Assembly: GCA_034440575.1 (NCBI GenBank)
Contig: JAOTOL010001466.1
Span: 1,099,219-1,163,218 of the forward strand
Origin: Imbricaverruca yamaguchii
Taxonomy: Eukaryota > Arthropoda > Thecostraca > Neoverrucidae
Direction: 5' to 3'
Length of the DNA stretch: 64,000 bases
The notes under the pieces were generated by a model. That model searched no databases, had not been told where the DNA came from, and saw nothing but the letters and a program-made list of their open reading frames with translations. The position numbers and the translations under genes are program-made. Below, in pieces: positions 20,587 through 32,092 of this stretch (positions are counted from its first letter, which is position 1; each line of letters begins with the position of its first letter).

Positions 20587-23500
20587 TTAGTTAGTTAGTT
20601 ATTGGGGTTTAGGGGCGCATCGACTGCAGAGGTCATGCAGCGCCCATAACAGCGTCAGTCATATCAAGTTTTTAAAGGCGAAACTGACGAAGGCTACTAG
20701 ATGCGACACATAATCCATTGCCACGACGTACATCCCATCCATCATGGTTTTACAACGTATGTCATCGCATTAATGGGGCGTATATACCACAGAAAACCTA
20801 ACCTCTGAGAGGAAACGGAATAACTGTCCCGATTGTATAAACGGAGATTCATCCTCCAATACTTCCCGCAGCGATAGTGTAGTGCGACCGAAGTGGCGTC
20901 TCCGCGCATGTGCAAGTCTGGGGCACGCAACCAATATGTGTGGTACTGATAGGAAAGCATGACACCTCTGACATAATGGCCTTTCGTCACCGCTAAGAAG
21001 GTAACTGTGAGTGTCGAATGTGTGGCCTATTCGTAAGCGACATAGCACCACCTCGTTGCGTCTGATGTTATGTGATGATGATGGCCACTCACCGAGACCA
21101 TGTTTGACTCTCTTCAACTTATTATGAGTCATGCACTCCCAGCTGGCTTCCCATTTCTTCATAACCGAACTCTTAATGTCTGGGAAAAAGTCCCTCGCAG
21201 GGAGAGGTAGACGTCGAGTGCGTGGACATTCAGCACCGCGCTTCGCTGCGACATCCGCAGCCTCATTTCCGACGATTCCCACGTGGTTTGGGAGCCAACA
21301 GAATACTACTTTCTTACCTATAGTTTTGAGCAACGTGAGCCTAGATAAAATGTCTTGTGCTACTGGGTTTTGTGGGTAAAACCCTTTGAGCGCCAATAGG
21401 CTGCTGAGCGAGTCGCTGTATATCGCATGTAGTGTAGCATGCCCAACCTCAATAAAACACAGAGCTTTATTGATTGCAACCAACTCTGAGGTGTAGACTG
21501 ATGCATTTGCTGGAAGCGAAAACGTTCGAGTTGCATTGTCTGTCACAAAGGCGCTGCCAACACCGGTGCCCGTTTTAGAACCATCCGTATATGTCGACGT
21601 GTGGTCTCCGTATGACGTAATCAGTTCCAGTGCTCTGGATTTGAGTTCTGCAGGAACGACATCACCTTTTCTCGTGCATGCCAGCGATAAATCAATATCT
21701 GGGGCGACCAGTCTCCAGGGAGGAGTTTTTAAAGTATCCAGACGCACTACTCCACTCAAGCGTATGCCACTGTTCTCGAACAGGGCGCGGATCCTAACAC
21801 AGAAAGGAACAGATGTTCCCCGGCGCATCCCCCTGAACAGAGCAAGGATACGTCGGGAAAACACGGACCGATATGTGGGGTGTTCGGGAAACTGGCGGAG
21901 CTTGCATGCATAGCGCATCCCAAGTAATTCGCGACGCATAGCAAGACTAGGCTCGTTGGCTTCTGCTAAAAGACTCACTGCTGGTGACGTGCGAAAAGCA
22001 CCGGTAACAATACGTAGCGAAGTGTGGTGAATGGTGTCTAGCGTTCGCTTCACTGTTGCACACGCACCGTCATACACAAAACACGCATAGTCGAGCTTAG
22101 ACCGGATTAAAGATCGGTATAAAAGCAGCAATGTGGGCCTGTCGGCACCATATGAGGTACGTGAAACCACCTTAAGAATATTCAGAGTTTTAAAACACTT
22201 GTCACGAAGCATTTTAAAGTGGTCCCGATATGTTAAGCGAGAGTCGAGGAGAACACCAAGGAATCTAACCACCGGTCTCGTAGGGATTTGCGACCGATAC
22301 AGCCTGACTTCCATGTTTCGACAGCCTTGAAGCCGACAGAAATGAGTGGCCACAGTCTTGCCTGTTGAAAATCGGAAACCACTCATGTTTGCCCATCGCT
22401 CCAGGCGGGAGACAGCAAGTTGTAGCTGCCTTTGCATGGCCGGTGCTGAGGTGCTCGACGTCCAAATAGCGAAGTCGTCGGCAAAAAGCGAGCTACAGAT
22501 AGACGGCGGCAACGCACTGCCGATGTCATTGATCAAGAGGGCAAACAGAGGCACGCTAAGCACGCCGCCCTGCGGCACCCCATTCACCTGCCGGAACCAT
22601 TCTGAAAAATGGTTGCCGATGCGGACTCGAAACCGACGATCTTTTAAGTAGTTTTGGAGAAAGAGAGCAAGCGGGCCACGGAGGCCGCATTCATGTATTT
22701 TTAGAAGTATGCCATAACGCCATGCCGTATCGAACGCGCCCTCAATGTCAAAAAACACAGCTCCAACATGTCGTTTCTTTATAAAAGCAGCACGTATGGC
22801 AGTGTCGAGGGTAATAAGATGGTCTATCGTACCGCGATTCTTCCTAAAAGCACACTGCGAATTTGCTAAAATCTTTCTGTCTTCCAAGTACCATGACAGG
22901 CGAACATTAACCATTTTCTCCATTAGTTTACATAGTGAGGATGTCAGCGAAATCGGGCGATAGTGGAGTGGATCATGCCCATCCTTGCCTGGTTTGAGAA
23001 GAGGAACTATGGTTGCCTCTCTCCAGGCTTCCGGAAAATTACCTCTTTTCCACAGTAAATTGAACACCGATAACAAAGCGACTTGAGCGCATGGAGGTAA
23101 ATGACGCAACATTTCGTTGTGAATTTTATCGGGACCTTCAGACACATCCTGTAATGAAAGTACTGCCGAGGTTAGCTCTGCATTCGTGAATGGGTCGTTA
23201 TAGACCAGCCGTTTTGATGTGGAGAAGTCCAGCCTTACTTTCTCGCTCTGGGAGCGATGACGCTGGAAATCTGGGTGCTCATTTCCGGACCTGCTGCGTT
23301 TGTATAACGCGCGGCCAAGTTCCCTCGCTACTTCACCTGGATGCATAATGCGGCGTCCTGCAACTTGTAGGACAGGTAGCGGAGCGGAGCAGAATTTTCC
23401 GGATATGCGCTTTATGCGCGACCACACCTCCGTTGAGGGTGTGGATGAGCTGAGGCCCCCGACGTACTTCTGCCAGGATTTTCGTTTCGCCTCCTTCACG

Positions 23501-24741
23501 GTTCTACGAGCATGAGCTCTGGCTTTCATGAAGGCGATCATGTTGGCCATTGAGCTTTCGCGGTCAAAAACTCTGAAGGCTCGCTTCCGGGCGCGGATCG
23601 CGTCCCGGCATTCCGGGGTCCACCATGGAACTGGGGCACGACGGGGTTTCCCAGAGGTCATTGGGACACACATAGTAGCTGCCTGGAGGACTGCCGCTGT
23701 AAAGGTAGCCACTGAAGGTGGAATGTCATTTTCAGAAGTAAACCTTTCCTCAATTCTGGCCTCAAATTCCCCCCAGTCTGCTTTTCGGAGGTTCCACCTC
23801 CGAGGCCTCATGCCGAGGACAACTCCAGTGCGGTAGTCCAACCACACAGGAAAGTGATCGCTTCCTAGCGGATCGTTTGTCGACAGACCAGGTAAAATGC
23901 TCAGCTAGTTTCGGGGAACAGAGGCTCAAATCTAAAACCGATGTGCTCCCGCTCGGTGTAGTAAAATGTGTGGGCGAGCCTGTATTTAAAAGGAATAGCG
24001 ATTCGGCGTGGATAAAACGTTCCAGGAGTCTTCCGCGAACATTAGTCAAGTCACAGCCCCATGCCGTATGATGACAGTTAAAATCCCCCAGGAGCAAGAC
24101 TGGCGAAGGGAGCTCCGACATCAAACGCCTAAGCTCTGCAGAGGGGAGAGGAAGCCCAGGTGGCAAGTACAACGAACAAATGGTAACAGGGCAATCACTA
24201 AACATCACACGGGCAGCAACTGCCTGGAGCGATGTGCACAGCGTGACCTGATGCGCGGGTACGCTATGGTGCACCGCCAGCATGGTTCCGCCATGTGCTA
24301 CTGTGAAAGTCGGTATGTCTTTGCGGAAGACTGAATAGCCATTCAGCGAGCAGTACGATCCGGGGGACAGTTTCGTTTCTTGTAGGCAGACAACAGCGGG
24401 TTTTCGTTGAGATAAAACGACCTGAAGATCGGTAAGATTGGCTCTAAAACCACGCATGTTCCACTGTAAAACTAAAGGGGCCATTTCGGTGGTTGACTAG
24501 GACTGTCTATATTAGTACGTGTGTATGTCTGTGAGTAAAATCAGCTTCAGTGATTGCCGACCACTTTCTGTCTCGGCTGGCTGCCCGGGTGTGCACCGAG
24601 CGACGACGTCCTCGGGCGTGACCGCGGCGTAACCGCCTCAGGGGGTGACGCCGTCCATGGCAGCACGCGCTTCTCGGCGCGCACTATTCCCTCAGAATCG
24701 GTAGTCAACCGAGGCGGTGGCGGGAACAACAACAACAACAA
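20587..24741 (-). mobile_element. I-clade LINE, 5'-truncated
   Basis: It is flanked by a perfect 14-bp target duplication AATAACAACAACTG (20573-20586 and 24742-24755), inside the hAT element. On the minus strand the order is: a short 5' part that may hold the end of ORF1, then ORF2 (endonuclease, RT, RNase H, CCHC), then a 3' hairpin (GGGCGC...GCGCCC, about 20605-20645) and a (TAAC)n-like tail at 20587. No complete gag-like ORF1 fits in the 257 bp upstream of ORF2, so the copy is 5'-truncated. Confidence 0.93.
20770..24484 (-). pseudogene. I-clade LINE ORF2, one frameshift
   Basis: The first segment (24484-about 23890) encodes an apurinic endonuclease domain: LQWNMRGFRAN, CLQETKL, LLLGDFNCHHTAWG. 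The required next block, GSDHFPVWLDY, lies in a different frame, so a single frameshift near 23890-23900 separates it. The second segment (to 20770) carries the RT core (AVFFDIEGAFDTAW, VNGVPQGGVLSV, LFADDFAIW). It then has RNase H (TYTDGSKTG, SELVAINKAL, YSDSLSS, GNEAADVAAK) and a C-terminal zinc knuckle (LCQRCHAFLSVPHILVACP). RNase H plus this domain order is typical of I-clade elements. Apart from the frameshift the frame is open, so the copy is fairly recent. Confidence 0.92.
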
Positions 24742-24924
24742 AATAACAACAACTGAAAGTGTCACAAAACTTTATCATATTGAAGCACAATAATGTTTGT
24801 AACTTCCGAAACTTCGTCCGCAAATCATTTTGTTTACTCGTTTAGCATAATTTAAATACAAATATACCAACTGGATCCTGTATCACGCTGAAATAAGTAT
24901 TGAGTCCTTAGAACAGAACGTTTA

Positions 24925-26796
24925 TTACCGATAACGACACTTCAGGAACACAAGCGCATCGATTGTTTCATCATTTAAACGTGAACGGACCTTGGAAACC
25001 ACATGTCCTACAGTAGAAAACACTCTCTCGGACTCTACGCTCGTGGGGACAATCGTTTTGAGCCACTGATAGACCATTTCCGTGAGCCTGCCACGGCCAG
25101 AAATTGTTATTGTGTCTAGCTCTTTCCTCACAGCCTTCGACAGTTGGCTTTGCCCTAGACCCTCCGGTGTGACTGGCACTGCACCCTTTGAGACTTTCTC
25201 TAGCGCCATCTGCAGCTGTTGCTGTAGAGATGGTGGTGGAGGTGGCTGATCCACATCTGAGTCAGAATCGTGATTCCGAGCTTGGTCTTCCGGCTCGGTG
25301 CATGCTTCACCAAGTCTTTCGAGGGTTGACGTGATGAAGTCTTGGACTTCCCTTTTTGTGGCACGGGGGAAGATATGCTTGAAATCTTCGTCAGTGTCTC
25401 GCATGCACGTGTGAAGCGATTGGAGCACCGCCGCCGCACTCGACCGTCGCTGTTTGATCCGACGAATCAAAGCTTCAGAAAAGCTTTGAGCCATATCACT
25501 GGATTTCTGTGACAGTGAGGTCAGCATGAACCGTACAGCGGCCTCGGCTTCTAACAAGCCACACTCACGTCGACACACCGATTCAGCTCCTAGCTTTAGT
25601 ATGCTCAGGCATCTTACCATCTCCTGTATCAGATCCATTTCCCATTCTTCCACCATTTTCACGGTTTTCTCTCCGATGTCAATCAGAGCTTTATGAACGG
25701 CTGATGTCAGTACGACAAAACGCTCGAGCATCGAATGCAGGCTGTTCCATCTTGTTTTGCAGTCTATTATCAACATCATTTCCTTTCCTTTCTCTTCAAC
25801 TACGTATTTTTGTAGTTTCTCATTTTTTACTGGGGATTTCCTGAACAATCGTACGATTTTTCGTACCTTTTTCACCACATCTAATTTGGAACCTCGAAGT
25901 TCGGAAAACTCGCTGATGTCCGACTCCCCTTCCGCGTCTTCGCCGGCGCTATCGTCTGAGTCACCACCACCACTGCGGTGTGCTATGTCCGTGTACAGTA
26001 CGTCGACTACCGCCAAGTGGATACCGTGCGCCAAGCACAGCTGATGCTCACATGGCAGCTGTTTGCCGAATTTGACCATGACGGATGCCCCGTCACTGGT
26101 AACTGCCATCACGTGCTGAAGATCCAAGCCGAACTCGGCTAGCTTTTCTTTCAGAAGCTCGACGCACTTTTCGGCTGGCATGGAACCATGGCACCGAATG
26201 ACGCCCAAGCCCCATACTTGCTCCTCACAGTGCACGTTAATACTCATGTAACGCCGGTTCCGCAGCGAGGTGTACTCATCTATGGTAAGTGAGAATCTGG
26301 AACCACCGGTTAGTGTGTCTTTCATTTCTGATTTCACTTCCATTTTGACCCGAGCACAGTGTCCCATCACCCGCTTTTTAATGGTGTCGTGGTGGGTTGG
26401 CACGTTTTTAAATCCATTTGCTGCCAGAAGGTCACGGAGATCGGGGGAAGAGCAGAACACGCTGAATGGCAAGCCGTCTCTGGCACACGTCTTCGCCAAT
26501 TTTGAATCCAAACCTTCTTCCGTACATGTTGGAAAGTAGCTATCAATAGTCTTTCTTTTTTTCTCTGCTGGTCCTCGGTCCTCACTTGAGCACTGGGATG
26601 CGCTTGCACTTCCAGTTGAACTACCCGCGCATAGGTACGGATGATTCGTCTTCAAATGGACATGCAGCCCTTTTGTTGAACCACCACTTATCTTCAGAAC
26701 TTTGTTGCAGCGTTTACATTTAGCGATTTGTCCTCCACGCTCACGTAGAAAATGTTCCCACACCGCACTTCCTTTAAACGGCACGTAATCTGACAT
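24925..26796 (-). CDS. hAT transposase with BED zinc finger
   Basis: A 623-residue intact, intronless frame. Residues about 1-55 form a BED finger (VWEHFLRERG, CKRCNKVLKI, HLKTNHPYLC: two Cys and two His). The middle contains FSLTIDEYTS and AVTSDGASVM, fitting the RNase-H-like catalytic fold, then HQLCLAHGIHLAV. Two acidic low-complexity stretches follow. The C terminus has the hAT dimerisation signature PTSVESERVFSTVG followed by RLNDETIDALVFLK. It lies inside the matching TIRs on the minus strand. As a full-length frame it may be functional, although nested insertions in the non-coding part may prevent mobilisation of this copy. Confidence 0.93.
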   Translation of the reverse strand: MSDYVPFKGSAVWEHFLRERGGQIAKCKRCNKVLKISGGSTKGLHVHLKTNHPYLCAGSSTGSASASQCSSEDRGPAEKKRKTIDSYFPTCTEEGLDSKLAKTCARDGLPFSVFCSSPDLRDLLAANGFKNVPTHHDTIKKRVMGHCARVKMEVKSEMKDTLTGGSRFSLTIDEYTSLRNRRYMSINVHCEEQVWGLGVIRCHGSMPAEKCVELLKEKLAEFGLDLQHVMAVTSDGASVMVKFGKQLPCEHQLCLAHGIHLAVVDVLYTDIAHRSGGGDSDDSAGEDAEGESDISEFSELRGSKLDVVKKVRKIVRLFRKSPVKNEKLQKYVVEEKGKEMMLIIDCKTRWNSLHSMLERFVVLTSAVHKALIDIGEKTVKMVEEWEMDLIQEMVRCLSILKLGAESVCRRECGLLEAEAAVRFMLTSLSQKSSDMAQSFSEALIRRIKQRRSSAAAVLQSLHTCMRDTDEDFKHIFPRATKREVQDFITSTLERLGEACTEPEDQARNHDSDSDVDQPPPPPSLQQQLQMALEKVSKGAVPVTPEGLGQSQLSKAVRKELDTITISGRGRLTEMVYQWLKTIVPTSVESERVFSTVGHVVSKVRSRLNDETIDALVFLKCRYR

Positions 26797-27110
26797 TGCT
26801 TCTCAAAAGATCGAAAACAAACTAATAAACGTTAATGTTCACCATCAAACCCTATGCCAATCTGCAAATGCAATCTGCTCTACGAACAGGTCAATCTGCT
26901 CTTTTTGCCGCCAGGTCTCAAGGTGGAAGGAGGTTCGCCGCTGGAGCTCCAGGTTTCCAGATAAGTCGTTGCAGAACAGGGCAGTACTTTAGTCTAAGCT
27001 GTGTATAGGTGTTTAGCAATTACTTCTGTGATTATATTTCATTAGTTTTTATCTTATAAGCATTTTCGTAGCACGCAAACCATACTATATTAACCTAGCG
27101 ACGCCGCCGT

Positions 27111-27520
27111 GTGCGCCATCTTTGCTTTCGGCGTGTTCTCGACGCTTCGATTTCTGTAGTAGGAGATATTACAAGTGTGTAGATTTCATAAGTACATTAG
27201 ACAACATTCATACTATCCTAACATACTTTATTTATTTTTTGGTGTGCATAGGGTGTTTAGTGTTGAAGTTTAAGATAGTTTAATTAGTAGTAAGCTGGGG
27301 GTATTCATAAGTGCTGTGCGCCATCTTTGCTTTCGGCGTGTTCTGGACGCTTCGATTTCTGTAGTAGGAGATATTACAAGTGTGTAGATTTCATAAGTAC
27401 ATTAGACAACATTCATACTATCCTAACATACTTTATTTATTTTTTGGTGTGCATAGTGTGTTTGGTGTTGAAGTTTAAGATAATTTAATTAGCAGTAAGT
27501 TGGGGGTATTCATAAGTGCT
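27111..27520 (+). repeat. Two 205-bp 5' monomers of CR1 LINE
   Basis: Copies at 27111-27315 and 27316-27520 are nearly identical. Each begins GTGCGCCATCTTTGCTTTCG and contains GTGTTGAAGTTTAAGATA before GGGGGTATTCATAAGTGCT. By position they could be promoter monomers. Confidence 0.92.
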
Positions 27521-27802
27521 GTGTGACTGTTCATTTTTCTGTCTAGCCATAAGTCATACTTGTGTTGAAGAAAATTAGATTAGACATCTTGTGTATTTAT
27601 TTAATTTAAAAAACAAAACAAATAAAAAACAAACAAAAAAATCAAACAATTGTTTAATAGTTTCTCCTTTTCATGAGGCACTCAGATAATAAACTGACAG
27701 TATAGGAGGTAGCGATTTATAGTGAATGATAGTTAGCTTTTTTGTCGGTTGTTTAGCGAGTTAATTTGAATCTAAATCTAGGCATAAGCTGCAGCGTTTA
27801 GG

Positions 27803-28750
27803 ATGGTTTCGACCAGGATGCAGACACTAGAGGAAGAAATTAGGACCCTTAAGGCAGAGGTTTCCAATCTCAAGGCTGCCCTTGTTGCACAGGGTAGGCA
27901 AGATAAAGCAACAAGGGGTCACTCCGTAGCAGGGACATCATATGCCCAGGTGGTCGCAGGCCACCAGGTAGCTGAGGCTTCCCCTACTGTGGAGGTGGCT
28001 GGGATCTCTCAGGAGGGGAGTTTTAATAGTGAACAGAGGAGGGGTAGTTCTGGTAGGTCACAGGAGGGGAAGTGGCATGAGGTCAGGGGGTGGAGGATTT
28101 GGAGACGCGAACCTAAGGAAAAGGTTAGTGAGTGGCAGGTGGCAGGTGGTAGGAGCGGGAGGAAGTCTAGCCAACCGGCCCAGCGGGCAGGCATAGTAAC
28201 AACAAATATGTTCCAGGCATTGGATGACTGCCCCCAGGATAGCAGTAGTAAGGAGTCAGTGCTGGTCATAGGAGACTCTCGTGTGCGATATTTAGAGCGG
28301 GTATTTTGTAAAGGTAGGAGGGACAGGAGGTGCATCACCAGGCCTGGTGCCAAGGTGAAGGACCTGGTACCTGCGGTGGCACAGGTCACCAGTGATCATC
28401 AGTTTAACACAGTCATAGTGCATGTAGGGGTAAATAACATAGGTCAGACTAGGAGTGAGGAGCTTCTGCGGGAGTACAGGGCCCTTCTGGCCACCCTGAA
28501 GGGTACCAATAGAGTCATTATAACAGGAATTTTGCCTAGGGCTAGAGCCTCCCCTGAGTGGAGCTCAAGGGCACTGGCAGCTAACGCCAGGGTAGGAAAG
28601 CTCTGCCATGAGCTAGGTTTTACATTTGTAGACGAGTGGAGCAGGTTTTATGCATCGTGGGACCTCTATCAGAGGGATGGCCTGCACTTTTCTGAGAAGG
28701 GGGTCCATGTGTTAGGCAAAGTATACGAGCATGTCCTTCAGGGAAACTAG
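27803..28750 (+). CDS. CR1 ORF1: coiled coil and SGNH-type hydrolase
   Basis: 315 residues. An N-terminal coiled coil (MQTLEEEIRTLKAEVSNLKA) is followed by a low-complexity Gly/Ser/Arg-rich region. An SGNH/GDSL-like hydrolase domain follows: VLVIGDSRVRYL (about residues 152-163, catalytic Ser in GDSR), IVHVGVNNIG (about 203-212), and DGLHFSEKGVHVLG (about 291-304, the D-x-x-H block). Such esterase-bearing ORF1 proteins are known from CR1/L2-type LINEs and are thought to act as RNA-binding partners of ORF2. The frame ends CAG GGA AAC TAG; ORF2 is open in the -1 frame from this point. Confidence 0.9.
   Translation: MVSTRMQTLEEEIRTLKAEVSNLKAALVAQGRQDKATRGHSVAGTSYAQVVAGHQVAEASPTVEVAGISQEGSFNSEQRRGSSGRSQEGKWHEVRGWRIWRREPKEKVSEWQVAGGRSGRKSSQPAQRAGIVTTNMFQALDDCPQDSSSKESVLVIGDSRVRYLERVFCKGRRDRRCITRPGAKVKDLVPAVAQVTSDHQFNTVIVHVGVNNIGQTRSEELLREYRALLATLKGTNRVIITGILPRARASPEWSSRALAANARVGKLCHELGFTFVDEWSRFYASWDLYQRDGLHFSEKGVHVLGKVYEHVLQGN
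28741..28750 (+). promoter_or_regulatory. Candidate -1 ribosomal frameshift site
   Basis: The end of ORF1 reads CA G GGA AAC TAG, so G-GGA-AAC fits the X-XXY-YYZ slippery pattern in the ORF1 frame, directly before the stop. Slipping back by one gives GGG AAA CTA and enters the ORF2 frame. A G-rich run (GGGGTGGGGAGGG, 28756-28768) lies a few bases downstream and might act as a stimulator. The same heptamer and stop occur in the other CR1 element at 47702-47711. Confidence 0.65.
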
Positions 28751-31700
28751 GAAATGGGGTGGGGAGGGATGAAATTGCATTGCCAACTCAGGAATATTCC
28801 AATAGTGTCAGCCAAGGCAATAGAACCTCAAAGTCTGCAAATAGGGACAGCAGCAACTCAAGGGGACAGAGTTATAGTTCATCTAGTGATAAAAGAACTC
28901 CTCAATATGAAAAAGCCAAAGGTGGTTATGGAGCATTCGTTAAGTGTATGATGTTTAATGCTCAGAGTATCCGTTCCAAATTTGATGAGTTCAAGTGTTA
29001 TGTTGCTGAGGAGGAACCGGATTTTGTTTGCATTACGGAGGCATGGGTCAGTGAAGGGTATGTTGGAGATAACTTACAGGACTATGAGATCCAGGGATAC
29101 AATATGTTTTCGTGCAATAGGGGTCCAACAATGAAAGGGGGTGGTGTAATGCTCTATATGAATAGCTTATTCAGTTCTCAAAAAGTAGCAGGTGGGGATA
29201 AAAATGTGTCTGTGGAGTCCATTTGGCTTGATGTCACTGTGGGAAAAGGCAACAGCAATACTCTTAGGATAGGAGCTTTCTACCGATCAGGAACCCTGCC
29301 ACATTCTCAGCAACTGGAGCTTGACAAGGTGATTTGTGAGGAAATCAGTAGAAACTTTAAGAGGAAGTGCCTTATTCTCGGTGACTTTAATCTAAAAGGT
29401 TATGAATATGCTGGTGTTGGCACCCCATCATGCAAAATGTTTAGGAAATGCCTTGAAGAGGACCTGTTCTTACACCAGTTTGCATCGGAACCTACCAGGC
29501 ATGGTTCATTCTTGAACCTTGTATTCTCGGATTTAAGTGACTTGGTTCAAGACTTGACTGTAGGCGAAACTCTGGGAAAAAGTGACCATAACATAGTTAG
29601 ATTCAAGGCACATGTAGGGGAAATTATCAAGGATAATTTGGTAAAGGTTCCAAATTTCAACAGAGCAGACTTTAACGGCATGAGAGAGGCTTTAAGTGCC
29701 ATCAGATGGGAATAAGAATTCTCCAATTTAAATGCCTGTGAAATGTGGGAAAAGTTCAAATCTTACTTGAAGGAAACTCAGATTAGACATGTCCCCCAAA
29801 AGCAAAGACGCAAAAGAAGGGTAGGAAAGCCAGCATGGCTTACACCAGACGTGATAAAAGCAATTAAGGCTAAGAAAACTGCATTTAGAGTTTTTAAAGA
29901 AGCCTCAAATGTCGTTAATCTAAAGGCGTATCGAAAAGCTAGAGACACTGTGAAGCAAAAAACCAGAGCAGCAAAGCGAGCAAAAGAACTGGATTTAGCT
30001 AGAAACTGTAATGGGGACAGTAAAAAGTTCTTTAGTTTCTACAAGCTGAGTAAAGTTTCTAGCACAATTGGTCCACTGGAAGTAAACGGGACTACATTGG
30101 GTGAGGATAGTGAGATGGTTGAGGAGCTGAGCAAGCAGTTCAAATCAGTGTTTACATTGGAAGATATGACCAATCTGCCGACCATACACCATAGTTCAGT
30201 GACATGGGATCTGACAAATGATGTTGATTTCATTGATAGTGATGTTGTTTACAATCATATCAGGAAAATAAAGCAAAATAAGGCAGCAGGACCTGATGAA
30301 ATTTATGCTAGGGTGTTGCGGGAAACTGAAAAGGAACTGGCATTTCCACTTAGTATAATATTTTGTAGATCTGTTTCACATAATGAAATTCCAACCGATT
30401 GGAAAAGGGCAAATGTAGTTCCTATTTTCAAGAAAGGAGAAAGAGGGAAAGTTGAAAACTATAGGCCAATAAGTCTCACATCCCTAGTATGCAAGGTACT
30501 CGAATCAATTATCAAGGATAGAATAGTTAGTTATCTGGAAGGTAGCAGATTGATTCAAAATACTCAACATGGGTTTAGAAAAGGACGATCGTGTCTCACA
30601 AACCTCTTGGACTTTTTGAACTTCGCCACAGAACAATTTGATCAGGGAAATCAGGTTGATGTAGCATATCTTGACTTTAGTAAGGCCTTTGACAAGGTAC
30701 CCCATAAACGGTTAATGATACAGCTTCAGTCCCATGGTATTGCAGGTAGCATCTTAAAATGGATAGAGTTGTGGCTTTCAGATAGACAGCAAAGAGTGAT
30801 GCTAAATGGTACAAAGTCATCAGGGCAAAATGTTCTTAGTGGAGTCCCCCAGGGGTCAGTACTAGGGCCATTACTGTTCATTATATTTGTAAATAACATT
30901 GAAAGTGGCCTAAGCAGTAAAGTTTTGAAATTTGCGGATGATTTGAAGGTCTTTAGAGCAATAACAGGTCAGGATGAGCATATCTCGCTGCAAAAAGACT
31001 TAGACGAACTTGTGAAGTGGTCCGAAGAATGGCAAATGAAATTTAACTTTGATAAGTGCAAAATCATGCTTGTAGGTAAGCAGCATATGAAGGCTCCATA
31101 CTTGATGGGTGGCCAAGTGCTATCAGTGACTCAACAGGAGAAGGATTTAGGTGTTATTCTAAACACAAAACTGGGAGCATCAGAACAGACCAAGGAAGCC
31201 AGGAAGAAGGCACTGAGAATGCTCGGGGCAATAAATAGGAATGTATCATACAGAAGTGAGGAAGTGATCAGGAAGCTTTACTGTGCATATGTCAGGCCAC
31301 ATTTGGAATACTGCATCCAAGCTTGGTCTCCTAGCTATGAAAAAGATTGTTGGCTTTTGGAGAGAGTACAAAAGAGGGCTACAAAAATGGTTAATGGCAT
31401 AAGCAACCTGGCATATGAGGAAAGATTGAAGAAATTGAATATGTTTTCACTTAGATATAGAAGGCTGAGAGGAGATCTCATCGAGGTCTTTAAATTTGTC
31501 AATGGTCTGGAGAGGGGATACCTTGGGGAAATGTTTGAATTTAACAGAAATGATGCAATTAGAGGTCATAAATTCAAAATTAAAGTTAACCACAGCAGAA
31601 CAAGGTTAAGGCAAACTTTCTTCACGAACAGGGTAGTGGAACACTGGAACCAGCTGCCAGAAAACATCGTCAGTAGCAGCACATTGAACATCTTTAAAAA

Positions 31701-31764
31701 AAAAAGCATAGACAATCATTATAAGAATATAGGGCTTGCTTTTCAGTATTACAGGGAGGGCTGA
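28741..31764 (+). pseudogene. CR1 ORF2: endonuclease and reverse transcriptase, one stop
   Basis: The frame is open from the ORF1 end (28741). It encodes the endonuclease (FNAQSIRSKFDEF, CITEAWVSEG, LILGDFNLKG, KSDHNIVRF) and the RT (NYRPISLTSLVCKVLES, VAYLDFSKAFDKVPHKRLM, GVPQGSVLGPLLFIIFVNN, LKFADDLKVF). The first AUG in this frame lies only at the start of the endonuclease (28948). One in-frame TAA at 29713-29715 splits it between endonuclease and RT; otherwise both halves are intact. A run of A at about 31690 adds one residue compared with the 3.2-kb copy. This single lesion makes the copy non-autonomous unless read through. Confidence 0.9.
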
Positions 31765-31932
31765 TTAACAGTTTTGGTGTGCAACTGGTTCAGTGTACAG
31801 AGTGCAACCAAGAAGGGCCCTTGTGGCTCATAGTTGCACTAATCTTTTATGTCTTTTTATGTCTTTACGACGCGTGCCAGTACGGCGATGCTTTTCCGGC
31901 AACTGATCCCCGGCGGCGGCGGCGGCAATGAC

Positions 31933-32092
31933 CAGAGGCGCAGCCAGGGACCGGGGGCGGCAAAGGGGCATTGGTTCCTCCCTTGCGGCCGATGTTTTCA
32001 CTTTTCTGCATTGGAACTGCCCATGAGCAAAAGTTTGGCCCTTCCTTCAACATCAGCTTGCCCTCCTTGAGAAAATCGTGGCTGCGCCCCTA
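31933..32092. mobile_element. Probable small hAT-type MITE
   Basis: Left end CAGAGGCGCAGCCA and right end TGGCTGCGCCCCTA are imperfect inverted repeats of the CAGNGGCGCANCCA type also seen at 37066-37425. Flanking octamers GCAATGAC and GCAACGTG match only partly, so the boundaries are tentative. Confidence 0.55.

Larger units (their letters stand above)
27111..31866 (+). mobile_element. CR1-clade LINE, near full length
   Basis: It lies inside the hAT element. Order: two tandem 205-bp 5' monomers, 5' leader (27521-27802), ORF1 with coiled coil and SGNH hydrolase, ORF2 with endonuclease and RT, a 3' UTR with AAGAAGGGCCCTTGTGGCTC, and a (TTTATGTC)n tail ending at about 31866. No clear target duplication is seen, as is usual for CR1. 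The exact 5' end is uncertain; it may reach upstream of 27111 into sequence I cannot assign. Confidence 0.9.

Noticed and set aside
20750..24793. Plus-strand open frames across the I-clade LINE
   Set aside because: Antisense shadows of the minus-strand ORF2.
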